17,936 nucleotides of DNA, from positions 1 through 17,936 of the forward strand of contig DATGEO010000135.1 in the NCBI GenBank assembly GCA_035310015.1, written 5' to 3'. The stretch is from DATGEO01 sp035310015. Its GTDB lineage: Bacteria > Chloroflexota > Dormibacteria > Dormibacterales > Dormibacteraceae. Made by a program: the position numbers and the translations under genes. Positions 7,113 to 13,318 of the stretch are shown here, piece after piece (within the stretch, counting starts at the first letter, position 1; each line of letters opens with the position of its first letter). Under the pieces are notes generated by a model. The model had not been told where the DNA came from and searched no databases. It was given only the letters and a program-made list of their open reading frames with translations.

Positions 7113-7888
7113 TCGGCGTACACCCGGACGCTGCCCATCGTGCAGTCGACATCCAGCGTCCCGGCGCCCGCGCCAACCGTGACGGCCTTGATGGAGTCGC
7201 CCGAGCTCCTCTCGAAGCCGGCTCCGTCGACGGCCACCTTGCCCATCGTGGCGCGGGCCGCGATCCGGACGCTCGAGTTCTTGGTGAGACTGACTTTGAC
7301 CGAGCCCATATCGCATCTGATCTTGCTTTCGCCGGCGTCGAGCCGGCCCGCGGCCGTGACGTTGCCGGCCTGCACCGACACGTGGAGCGGGCCTCTGAAA
7401 CCGTCCAGGCGGCAGTTGCCGGCCTGCACGTCGGCCGTGATCGCGCCGTGGACGCCGGCGACGTTGACGTTCCCGGCCTGAACGCTGGCGAACAGCGGCA
7501 GGTCCGGGTTCATGCGCACGCTGATGCTCCGGCGCTGGATGTCCAGGCCGTTGACGACGACGCGGCGCCCGCCGCCGAAGCTGAAGCTGTCGTTCTCGTC
7601 GTCCAGCGCCGCGTGCTCGATCACGAGCGTGTCGCCATCCTGTCGCGCGCGGTGCGGCCCGTCCGCGACCGCCACCGCGACGGTGGGGTCGCCGACGACG
7701 CTGGCGCTGCCGAGGACCGAGATCACCTTCACCGATCGCGCGGCCCCCGCGCCGACCGCGGCCGGGGCCGGGACCGAGGCCGCCGGGGGCGGCTCCTCGG
7801 ACAGCGCGTCGAGGCGGGCGGCGCCTTCCGCCGCGGTGATCTGGCCGGTCGCCACCTGATTGAGGATTTCACGCTGCAGGTCCTTCAT
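7109..7888 (-). CDS. DUF4097 family beta-helix protein with short N-terminal helical motif
   Basis: 259 aa. The N-terminus MKDLQREILNQVATGQITAAEGAARLDAL is the helical motif found at the start of YvlB/LiaX-like proteins. After a Pro/Ala linker, residues from about 50 onward show the repeated strand pattern of DUF4097: 'VQAGNVNVAGVHG', 'VQAGNCRLDGFRG' and 'VQAGNVTAAGRLD' follow each other at about 20-residue spacing, and a later 'MGSVKV/MGKVAV/MGSVRV' series continues it. There is no signal peptide or membrane segment, so it is probably cytoplasmic. YvlB/LiaX relatives are tied to envelope-stress responses in Firmicutes; extending that here is inference. It is first in a three-gene operon and is preceded by a strong promoter placed so close to the ATG that the mRNA should be leaderless. 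Confidence 0.85.
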   Translation of the reverse strand: MKDLQREILNQVATGQITAAEGAARLDALSEEPPPAASVPAPAAVGAGAARSVKVISVLGSASVVGDPTVAVAVADGPHRARQDGDTLVIEHAALDDENDSFSFGGGRRVVVNGLDIQRRSISVRMNPDLPLFASVQAGNVNVAGVHGAITADVQAGNCRLDGFRGPLHVSVQAGNVTAAGRLDAGESKIRCDMGSVKVSLTKNSSVRIAARATMGKVAVDGAGFERSSGDSIKAVTVGAGAGTLDVDCTMGSVRVYAE

Positions 7889-7892
7889 GCGG

Positions 7893-7921
7893 CAAATTAG
7901 AAGCTCTAACCTACTAATTTG
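7893..7921. promoter_or_regulatory. Nested inverted repeats (candidate operator) over the DUF4097 promoter
   Basis: CAAATTAG (7893-7900) and CTAATTTG (7914-7921) are a perfect 8-bp inverted repeat with a 13-nt spacer. A second, inner repeat TTAGA-AGC-TCTAA spans 7897-7909. Together they cover the interval from the -35 to the -10 box, the position expected for a repressor operator. A further small palindrome, GCCAA-A-TTGGC (7934-7944), lies between this and the divergent gene at 7977. The AT-rich sequence stands out from its GC-rich surroundings. The DUF2089 protein or an unlinked regulator could bind here. Confidence 0.5.
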
Positions 7922-7925
7922 TCAA
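7896..7925 (-). promoter_or_regulatory. Sigma-70-like promoter for the DUF4097-DUF2089 operon, apparently leaderless
   Basis: On the minus strand a perfect -35 TTGACA (7925-7920), an 18-nt spacer and TCTAAT (7901-7896, five of six bases of TATAAT). The start codon's first base is 7888, so a start point about 7 nt after the -10 coincides with the ATG. No Shine-Dalgarno lies between. This is the best-matched promoter in the window. Confidence 0.7.
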
Positions 7926-7976
7926 GTCCAGCCGCCAAATTGGCAGGTCTGAGATCGGATAAGCTGTCACCTGGCC

Positions 7977-8597
7977 ATGACGACCCGAATCGGAGTGGTC
8001 GCGGACACCCACTGCCCGGAGTTCGCCCCGCGCCTCCCGGATCGGCTTTTCGAGGCGCTGGCCGGCTGCGACCTGGTGCTCCACGCCGGCGACGTGAACG
8101 GGCGCTCGACCCTCGAGGCCCTGGCCAAGATCGCACCGGTGGAGGCGGTGCGCGGCGACCACGACGGTGAGCTGCGGGACCTGCCGCTCACCCGATCGCT
8201 CGACGTCGCTGGCCGCAAGGTCGTGGTGGTTCACGGCAACCGCAGCCGCTGGATCGAGGAGCCGCAGACTTTCCTCTGGACGGTCACGCTGGGCTTCTAC
8301 CGGCCGCACCGCCGCCTGGCGGAGCAGCTGGCGAGGCGCTTTCCCGGGGCGGACGTGATCGTGTTCGGCCACACGCATCGCGCGCAGACCGCGCGCATCG
8401 GCCGGCAGCTTCTCTTCAACCCCGGCGGCGTCCACCAGTGGAACCACGAGACCACGCGCGCGCGGCTGGGGCAGAACGTGGGCTGGTTCGAGTGGTGCTG
8501 GCTGCAGGTGGCGCGCCACATCCGGAGATCGCCGCCCCCGACGGTCGGGATCCTCGAGCTCGGCGACGAGGTGAAGGCCCAAGTCGTTCGTCTCTAG
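7977..8597 (+). CDS. YfcE/MJ0936-type metallophosphoesterase
   Basis: 206-aa calcineurin-like phosphodiesterase of the small single-domain class. Metal-binding motifs appear in order: D10-x-H12 (VADTHC), GD (38-39), G-D-H-D (60-63), VHG (85-87), GHTH (131-134) and NPG (148-150). Family members hydrolyse phosphodiesters with two metals, usually Mn. The third motif is normally GNxD, with the Asn as a metal ligand; here it reads GDHD, an Asn to Asp change. After residue 150 there is an added tail of about 55 residues containing FEWCWLQVARHIRR. It is transcribed divergently from the DUF4097 operon and probably heads the run of four genes ending at 12035 (gaps of 12-20 nt). No clear ribosome site precedes the ATG. 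The substrate cannot be told from sequence. Confidence 0.88.
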   Translation: MTTRIGVVADTHCPEFAPRLPDRLFEALAGCDLVLHAGDVNGRSTLEALAKIAPVEAVRGDHDGELRDLPLTRSLDVAGRKVVVVHGNRSRWIEEPQTFLWTVTLGFYRPHRRLAEQLARRFPGADVIVFGHTHRAQTARIGRQLLFNPGGVHQWNHETTRARLGQNVGWFEWCWLQVARHIRRSPPPTVGILELGDEVKAQVVRL

Positions 8598-8605
8598 CGG
8601 GACAC

Positions 8606-8611
8606 TAGAGT
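8606..8611 (+). promoter_or_regulatory. Possible -10 element placed for a leaderless GNAT mRNA
   Basis: TAGAGT ends 6 nt before the GTG at 8618, the spacing expected if transcription began at the start codon. No good -35 is visible. Support comes from the same arrangement at other genes in this window, which also lack Shine-Dalgarno sites. Confidence 0.3.
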
Positions 8612-8617
8612 GGGCTG

Positions 8618-9592
8618 GTGGAGACGCCGGTCATTCGGCCTGCCGCGCTCTTCGACGCCGCGCTGGCCGCGGACGTGATGACCGCCGCCTTTCCGCGCGA
8701 GCCCCAGGACCCCGTCCTGACCGCGCGCCGCTGGCAGCACCCGCGCGCCGGCTGGACCCACGGCCGGTTCATCGCCGAGTGTGGCGGGCAGCCGGTTGCG
8801 TTCCTCGAGTGGCAGCATGGTTCCTGGGACCTGCTTCCCGAGCGCCACTGCTGGGTCGAGGTCTGGCTCGACCTCGCGCACATGGACGGGGAGCTGCTCG
8901 CGTACCTATGGCGGTGGCTCGAGGATTCGGCGGCGGCCGCAGGGGCGCGGACCCTGAACGCCGCGTGTGGCGAGGACGAGCCCGAGATGCTGAGTTCGCT
9001 GGAGGCTCTCGGCTACGAGCGCGAGCGCGTCGACAGGGTCTGGTCGCTCGACCTGGCCGCCGCCGGCGCGCGGATCAAGGTCGAGGCGGGGGCCGCGCGA
9101 CAACGCGCCGCCGCCCAGGGCATCGAGCTGACCACGCTCGCGGCCTGGCACGACCCCCAGCGCTTCGAGAAGCTGCACGAGCTGAACGAGCTGACCCGCC
9201 GGGACATCCCGCACACGCAGCCGATCCTCCCGCAGACCCTTGACGACTTCATGGTTCGCGTCGGCTCGCCGAGCACGCCGCCCGACCGGTGGTGGCTGGC
9301 GCTCGACGGAGCCGTGCCGGTCGCGATGTCGTACCTGAGCTATCCGCCGGTGCGGGGCGTGGTAGGGACGAACTTCACCGGCACGCGCCGTGAGTACCGG
9401 GGTCGCGGCATCGCCCGCGCCGTCAAGCTGCAGAGCCTGGCCCAGGCGGTCGACCTCGGTGTGCCCGAGGTCAGGACGGACAACGACTCCGAGAACGCGC
9501 CGATGCTGCACATCAACGAGACGCTCGGCTACACGCGCCGGCCCGGCTACGTGAGCTTCGTCAAGCGGTTACCGAAGCACGCTTTGCGGTAG
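8618..9592 (+). CDS. Two-domain GNAT N-acetyltransferase
   Basis: 324 aa containing two GNAT-like halves. The C-terminal half (about 170-315) has a proper acetyl-CoA-binding motif A, YRGRGIARAVK (260-270), followed by the usual motif B region with ENAPMLHINETLGY. The N-terminal half (about 1-150) keeps the fold pattern and the ALGYERERV ending but lacks a recognisable R-x-x-G-x-G, so it is probably degenerate. Fused GNAT pairs are common in actinobacterial and Chloroflexota genomes, with mycothiol synthase as the best-known example, but nothing here shows that specificity. The acceptor is unknown. GTG 8618 was chosen as the first start after the upstream gene, 20 nt away. Confidence 0.85.
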   Translation: METPVIRPAALFDAALAADVMTAAFPREPQDPVLTARRWQHPRAGWTHGRFIAECGGQPVAFLEWQHGSWDLLPERHCWVEVWLDLAHMDGELLAYLWRWLEDSAAAAGARTLNAACGEDEPEMLSSLEALGYERERVDRVWSLDLAAAGARIKVEAGAARQRAAAQGIELTTLAAWHDPQRFEKLHELNELTRRDIPHTQPILPQTLDDFMVRVGSPSTPPDRWWLALDGAVPVAMSYLSYPPVRGVVGTNFTGTRREYRGRGIARAVKLQSLAQAVDLGVPEVRTDNDSENAPMLHINETLGYTRRPGYVSFVKRLPKHALR

Positions 9593-9604
9593 ATACCAGT
9601 ACCG

Positions 9605-10501
9605 ATGGCGAAGACGAAGGATTACTACGACGTCCTGGGAGTGCCTCGGACGGCATCGCAGAAGGAGATCGGCGCTGCCTTCCGCAAGCTCGCGCGCAAG
9701 CATCACCCCGACCTGAACGCAGGCGACAGGCAGGCCGAGGCCAGGTTCAAGGAGCTCTCGGAGGCGCACGAGGTCCTGTCCGACCCGAAGAAGCGGCAGC
9801 TGTACGACGAGTTCGGGTCGAACTGGGCGTCCGCGCAGGCCGCCGGCGTCCAGCCGGGCCAGGGCGGCGGGTTCCGGCCGGGAGGTGGCTTCCGGCCTCC
9901 AGGAGGCCCGGGCGTCCAGTACCGCACCGTGACGCCTGAGGAGATGGAGGACCTGTTCGGCGACCAGGGCGGGATCGGCGACATCTTCGGCTCGATCTTC
10001 GGCGGGCAGCGCGGGCGGGCTCGCGAGCCGGAGCTCGACGCGGAGGCGCCCATCACGGTGAGCCTGGCCGAGGTCTACCGCGGGACGAGCCGCATGGTCG
10101 AGCTCCCCGGTGGCCGGCGGGTCGAGGTGAAGGTGCCGGCGGGAGTGAAGGAGGGCACGGTGCTGCGCGTTCCCGGCCTGCGGGCGCGGGTGCAGATCGC
10201 GCCTGATCCTCTGTTCACGCGTGAGGGCAAGGACGGCAAGGACCTGCGCGTCCAGGTCCCGGTGCCGCTGCACACCGCGCTCAACGGCGGCGAGGTCGCG
10301 GCGCCGACCCTCAAGGGCTCGCACGTGCAGTTCAAGGTCCAGCCCGAAACCCAGAACGGAACCAAGATCCGGCTGCGCGGCCTCGGGCTCCCTGACCCGA
10401 AGGGCGGACCGGCGGGCGATCTCTACGCAGAGGTGAAGGTCCAGCTTCCCGTGCCGATGGACGAGCGCACGCGGAAGTGGGCGTCGGAGCAACCCAGCTA
10501 A
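9605..10501 (+). CDS. DnaJ-type co-chaperone without zinc finger (CbpA-like)
   Basis: 298 aa. An N-terminal J domain (about 5-71) contains the HPD triplet at 34-36, which stimulates DnaK ATP hydrolysis. Then comes a Gly/Phe/Pro-rich linker (about 75-120: QGGGFRPGGGFRPPGG) with a DLFGDQGGIGDIFGSIFGG segment, and the two-barrel DnaJ C-terminal substrate-binding region to the end. There are no CxxCxGxG repeats, so it is a class II J-protein like CbpA rather than full DnaJ. It would deliver misfolded clients to DnaK in the cytoplasm. No dnaK or grpE lies nearby. It starts 12 nt after the GNAT gene and ends 13 nt before the next, suggesting co-transcription with unrelated functions. Confidence 0.93.
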   Translation: MAKTKDYYDVLGVPRTASQKEIGAAFRKLARKHHPDLNAGDRQAEARFKELSEAHEVLSDPKKRQLYDEFGSNWASAQAAGVQPGQGGGFRPGGGFRPPGGPGVQYRTVTPEEMEDLFGDQGGIGDIFGSIFGGQRGRAREPELDAEAPITVSLAEVYRGTSRMVELPGGRRVEVKVPAGVKEGTVLRVPGLRARVQIAPDPLFTREGKDGKDLRVQVPVPLHTALNGGEVAAPTLKGSHVQFKVQPETQNGTKIRLRGLGLPDPKGGPAGDLYAEVKVQLPVPMDERTRKWASEQPS

Positions 10502-10514
10502 CCTCTAGGGCGCC

Positions 10515-12035
10515 TTGCGCCGGTTTCTCCTCCCCCTCGTCTTCGTCTCCGGCATGGCTTCGCTCGGAGTCGAGTTCGGCGCGGCGCGCCTGCTTGCCCC
10601 CTATTTCGGCACGAGCCTCTACGTCTGGGGCGTCCTCATCGGCCTCGTCCTCATCTACCTGTCGGCCGGTTACGTCATCGGCGGCCGCCTGGCGGACCGG
10701 CATCCCGACGACGCGCTGCTGTACCAGCTCACCGCGTGGGCCGGCCTCTGGATCGGCGTCATCCCGCTCGTCAGCTACCCGATTCTCCTTGCCTCGCAGC
10801 AAGGTTTCAAGGAGCTGAGCGTCGGTCTCGTCGCCGGCACGCTGCTGGCGGTGGTGCTGATGTTCGCGGTGCCGGTCGTCCTGCTCGGGTGCGTGAGCCC
10901 TTTCGCGATCCGCCTTCTCCTGAAGAACGTGGAGAGCGGAGGCAACACCGCCGGTCGCGTCTACGCGCTGTCGACGGCGGGAAGCATCCTCGGCACCTTC
11001 CTTCCGGTCTTCTGGTTCATCCCCACCTACGGCACGCGGCCGACGCTCGAAGGGTTTGGCCTGGTGCTGGTCGTCATCTCGGTGGTCGGCCTGTGGCCGC
11101 GGCGCCGCCTTTACGCGTCATTCGCGATCGCGGTGCTGCTGGCGTGGATCGCGCTGCCCGCCGGCATCAAGCCGCCTCCGGTCGGCACGCTGCTCCTGGA
11201 GAAGGACTCCGCCTACAACTACATCCAGGTCGTGCGTGACGGAACCACGACCGAGCTCATCCTCAACGAAGGCCAGGCGATTCATTCCGTCTACAACCCG
11301 CAGGACAACCTCACGCACGGCTACTGGGATTACCTGCTCGTGGCCGATGCTTTCCAGCCCGCGCTCACCGGCGCGCCCACGCCGCGCTCGATCGCGATCC
11401 TCGGACTCGCGGGCGGCACGACCGCGCGGCAGTACCGGCTGGCGTACGGCGACCCTGTGGACATCACGGGCGTCGAGATCGACCCGGACATTCTCGACAT
11501 CGGTCATCGCTACTTCCATCTCGGCGATGCGCACGCCCACGAGGTCGTGTCCGATGCGCGCTACTGGCTGGACACGCAGGCCGGTCACTACGACGTGATC
11601 GTGCTCGACGCCTACCGGCAGCCGTACATCCCCTTTCACCTGACCACCGAGGAGTTCTTCGCGCAGGTGCGCCAGCACCTCAACCCCGGCGGAGTCGCGG
11701 CGGTCAACGTGGGCCGCACCCAGACCGACTACCGCCTGGTCGCAGCGATCGCGAGCACGATGGCCGCGGTCTACGACAACGTCTATCTCATCGACGATCC
11801 GGCATTCGAGAACACGCTCGTCTACGGCACCACCAGGCCGGTGAGCATCGGAGACGTGCAGCACAACCTGGCGCTCGTGTCCGCGCCGCTCGCGAGCTCG
11901 GCCGCTCGGACCGCGCTGGGCGAAGGCAGGCTCCGCGTCTCGCCGTACCACGGCCAGGTTTTCACCGACGACCTCGCGCCGGTCGAGCAGCTGATCGACG
12001 ACATCATCTTCAGCTACGTGACGGGCCGGAGCTAG
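10515..12035 (+). CDS. Membrane-fused spermidine-synthase-like protein
   Basis: 506 aa. The first ~215 residues contain about six hydrophobic segments (for example 5-20, 36-58, 73-93, 102-126, 150-170, 180-215). The second half is a SpeE-like methyltransferase-fold domain: LGLAGGTTA (296-304) in the S-adenosyl ligand loop, acidic EID (321-323) at the end of strand 2, and DAYRQPYIPFHLTTEEFF (365-382). The YIPFHLTTxEF form is typical of the 'fused MFS/spermidine synthase' family, not of classical polyamine synthases, which have a catalytic D-S-S/T-D-P here. True aminopropyl transfer is therefore doubtful; an unknown membrane-associated role is likely. TTG 10515 is the only start that keeps the first membrane segment; no ATG or GTG alternative precedes it after the dnaJ-like stop. 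It converges on the thioesterase gene with a 4-nt gap. Confidence 0.85.
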   Translation: MRRFLLPLVFVSGMASLGVEFGAARLLAPYFGTSLYVWGVLIGLVLIYLSAGYVIGGRLADRHPDDALLYQLTAWAGLWIGVIPLVSYPILLASQQGFKELSVGLVAGTLLAVVLMFAVPVVLLGCVSPFAIRLLLKNVESGGNTAGRVYALSTAGSILGTFLPVFWFIPTYGTRPTLEGFGLVLVVISVVGLWPRRRLYASFAIAVLLAWIALPAGIKPPPVGTLLLEKDSAYNYIQVVRDGTTTELILNEGQAIHSVYNPQDNLTHGYWDYLLVADAFQPALTGAPTPRSIAILGLAGGTTARQYRLAYGDPVDITGVEIDPDILDIGHRYFHLGDAHAHEVVSDARYWLDTQAGHYDVIVLDAYRQPYIPFHLTTEEFFAQVRQHLNPGGVAAVNVGRTQTDYRLVAAIASTMAAVYDNVYLIDDPAFENTLVYGTTRPVSIGDVQHNLALVSAPLASSAARTALGEGRLRVSPYHGQVFTDDLAPVEQLIDDIIFSYVTGRS

Positions 12036-12039
12036 CGCT

Positions 12040-12507
12040 TTAGGCGCCGCTCGGCGGGTGCAGCGGGCCGCGCACCGTTTCGCCGGCGAGCGCGTCGTCC
12101 TTCTCCAGGCACAGCAGCCGCACCCGACCCGTGGCGACCACGCGATCGTCGCCGTCCCGCACCTCCGCGGCCCACACCTGCGTCCTGCGGCCACGGGTGA
12201 CCGGCGTAGCGGTCGCGCGCAGCCTGGCCCCCGCGCGCACCGCGCGGATGAAGCTCGTGCTGTTCTCGAGGCCGACCACCGACTGGTTGCGCGGCAGCGC
12301 GTACAGGGCCGCGCCGATGGAGGCCAGGGACTCGATGACGCCGCAGTGGACTCCCCCGTGCACGATGCCGTAGCCCTGCAGGTGCTCGGGGCCGACGGTC
12401 AGCTCGCACGCGACCTCGTCGGCCGTCGCCTTGGTGATGGTCACGTTCATCGCCTGCAGCCATCCCTCGGGCATGGCGTTGAGCCGCTTGGAGAAATCCG
12501 CAGCCAC
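12040..12507 (-). CDS. PaaI-type hotdog-fold thioesterase
   Basis: 155 aa from GTG 12507. The hotdog-fold PaaI signature HGGVHCGVIESLAS (50-63) is clear, with Glu59 at the position of the acidic catalytic residue, followed by the VGLENSTSFIRAVRAGARLRATA strand pair. These cytosolic thioesterases hydrolyse acyl- or aryl-CoA esters; the actual substrate is unknown. The frame is open up to 12612, but the upstream part consists of the intergenic repeats, so the GTG just before the domain is preferred. A TACGAT hexamer 7 nt upstream and the absence of a Shine-Dalgarno suggest a leaderless message. It is a single gene, convergent with the spermidine-synthase-like gene and divergent from the SLOG gene. 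Confidence 0.82.
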   Translation of the reverse strand: MAADFSKRLNAMPEGWLQAMNVTITKATADEVACELTVGPEHLQGYGIVHGGVHCGVIESLASIGAALYALPRNQSVVGLENSTSFIRAVRAGARLRATATPVTRGRRTQVWAAEVRDGDDRVVATGRVRLLCLEKDDALAGETVRGPLHPPSGA

Positions 12508-12514
12508 GCAACAG

Positions 12515-12520
12515 ATCGTA
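12515..12520 (-). promoter_or_regulatory. Possible -10 element of the thioesterase gene
   Basis: TACGAT on the minus strand, ending 7 nt before the GTG at 12507. It fits a TAnnnT -10 box for a leaderless transcript. The -35 region falls inside repeat copy 12536-12551 and has no TTGACA match. Confidence 0.35.
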
Positions 12521-12535
12521 GAAGCTGCGCGATAC

Positions 12536-12593
12536 CGCACGTCTTGCACAAAACGCGCGCCATCAGGCGCGGCGTTGCGCACGTTCTGCACAA
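12536..12593. repeat. Two 16-bp direct repeats flanking a hairpin, upstream of the thioesterase promoter
   Basis: CGCACGTCTTGCACAA (12536-12551) and CGCACGTTCTGCACAA (12578-12593) match at 14 of 16 bases and are offset by 42 nt, about four helical turns. The space between them is a hairpin: AACGCGCGCC (12552-12561), loop ATCA, GGCGCGGCGTT (12566-12576), a 10-bp stem with one bulged base. The second copy is extended into an imperfect inverted repeat, TTGCGCA-CGTTC-TGCACAA. The proximal copy overlaps the expected -35 position of the thioesterase. The arrangement suits either paired operator sites or a short interspersed repeat. The related word TTTGTGCACCAAA occurs at 2031-2043. Confidence 0.5.
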
Positions 12594-12610
12594 GAAGGGC
12601 GGATCGAGGC

Positions 12611-12644
12611 AAAAACTGAGGGCCGGGATCGTCCCGGCCCTCAG
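12611..12644 (-). terminator. Intrinsic terminator (leftward)
   Basis: CTGAGGGCCGGGA (12616-12628) and TCCCGGCCCTCAG (12632-12644) form a perfect 13-bp stem with a 3-nt loop. On the minus strand it is followed by five T (12615-12611), so it terminates leftward transcription. On the plus strand there is no T tract. No annotated gene on the minus strand lies directly upstream of it, which points to an RNA transcribed from about 12815. Confidence 0.75.
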
Positions 12645-12815
12645 GTCGACGTTCGCAGTGCTACCGCCTCCGACTCCAGGAGCCGGAATTGGATGGAAGC
12701 CCTAGAGGCTTACGCCCTCCTGAGCTCCCGGCTGGCAAACGAGGCGGCTGGCACCACGACTCGGTTTATCCAAGACTCGCCTCACCTCCTTTGCCCCACG
12801 GGCAGTGAACTTCGC
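12611..12815 (-). ncRNA. Candidate structured RNA or leader of about 205 nt, family unknown
   Basis: The leftward terminator has no protein gene to serve, while a good -10 box (TAGAAT) sits about 205 nt upstream. The predicted 5' end CGAAGTTC (12814-12807) can pair with GAACGTCG just before the terminator, with one mismatch, closing the molecule. Inside, CCGCCTC and GAGGCGG can form a stem enclosing AGCCGG/CCGGCT. The same CGCCTC could instead pair with an earlier GAGGCG, so two folds compete. The RNA also contains AAAGGAGGTGA (12792-12782), and a 23-codon frame from TTG 12773 to TAG 12702 (MDKPSRGASRL...). Alternatives are a small regulatory RNA, a 6S-like rod, or a leader peptide with attenuator. 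I could not match it to a known family. Confidence 0.4.
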
Positions 12816-12820
12816 TCGCG

Positions 12821-12826
12821 ATTCTA
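12821..12826 (-). promoter_or_regulatory. -10 element for the candidate leftward RNA
   Basis: TAGAAT on the minus strand matches five of six bases of TATAAT. Transcription about 7 nt downstream would begin near 12814. The -35 region is poor. It lies back to back with the rightward -10 at 12843-12848. Confidence 0.4.
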
Positions 12827-12842
12827 CCAGCGAGCATCCCCT

Positions 12843-12848
12843 TAGACT
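12843..12848 (+). promoter_or_regulatory. Possible -10 element of the SLOG gene
   Basis: TAGACT ends 8 nt before the ATG at 12857; no Shine-Dalgarno intervenes, so the message would be leaderless or nearly so. No -35 is recognisable. The hexamer is identical to the one at 5016-5021. Confidence 0.35.
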
Positions 12849-12856
12849 TTCGACCG

Positions 12857-13300
12857 ATGCCGCGCCATTACGTCGCCGTCTGCGGGGCTTCGGAGGCGAC
12901 GGAGTCGCAGCTCGAGGCGGCGCGCGAGGTGGGCAGGCTCCTGGCGGAGGCCGGCGCGATCGTCATCAACGGCGGCCTGGGCGGCGTTTCGTCGGCGGCG
13001 AGCGAAGGCGCCGCCCAGGCCGGCGGCGTCGTGGTCGGCCTCCTGCCCGATGCCCACCGTGCCGGCTCGAACCAGTTCCTCACCGTCGCCCTGCCGACGG
13101 GGATGGGCCAGGGACGCAACGTCCTCATCGTCACCGCCGCGCAGTCGGTGATCGCGATCGGCGGCGGCTGGGGAACGCTCAGCGAGATCGCGATCGCCAA
13201 GCGACTCGGCCGGCCGGTGGTCACGCTCGACAGCTGGCCCATCTCCGGGCTCGAGTCGGTGGCGACGCCGGTCGAGGCGGTGAGGCGCGCGCTTGAGTAG
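12857..13300 (+). CDS. TIGR00725/SLOG-family Rossmann protein
   Basis: 147 aa, the complete length of the small TIGR00725 family related to LOG ('lysine decarboxylase-like') and DprA-type Rossmann proteins. Motifs visible are the N-terminal VAVCGAS (6-12), NGGLGGVSSAASEGA (38-52), TGMGQGRN (81-88) and the phosphate-binding GGGWGTLSE (102-110). LOG enzymes release cytokinin-like bases from nucleotides using a PGGxGTxxE motif; here it is GGGWGTLSE, as in the TIGR00725 group whose function is not established. Relatives are thought to bind nucleotide-derived ligands. It is the first gene of a rightward group; the kinase gene starts 18 nt after its stop and is in the same frame, separated by that TAG. 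Confidence 0.87.
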   Translation: MPRHYVAVCGASEATESQLEAAREVGRLLAEAGAIVINGGLGGVSSAASEGAAQAGGVVVGLLPDAHRAGSNQFLTVALPTGMGQGRNVLIVTAAQSVIAIGGGWGTLSEIAIAKRLGRPVVTLDSWPISGLESVATPVEAVRRALE

Positions 13301-13318
13301 CGTGGCGCCGCGTCAGGC

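Noticed and set aside
12536..12593. CRISPR array
   Set aside because: Only two short, non-identical repeats with a self-complementary spacer, and no cas genes.
12508..12612. N-terminal extension of the thioesterase by 35 residues to 12612
   Set aside because: The added residues only translate the direct repeats (VQNV.../VQDV...), and the conserved domain begins after GTG 12507.
12611..12815. T-box, cobalamin, SAM, c-di-AMP or SRP RNA
   Set aside because: None of their conserved sequence blocks could be found on either strand, and the downstream gene has its own promoter.
12693..12845. 50-codon plus-strand frame (MEALEAYALLSSRL...) preceded by AGGAG at 12678-12682
   Set aside because: The ribosome site is plausible, but no plus-strand promoter is visible, the end of the frame runs through the -10 box of the next gene, and the interval is better explained by the leftward RNA. 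It should be kept in mind if no leftward transcript is found.
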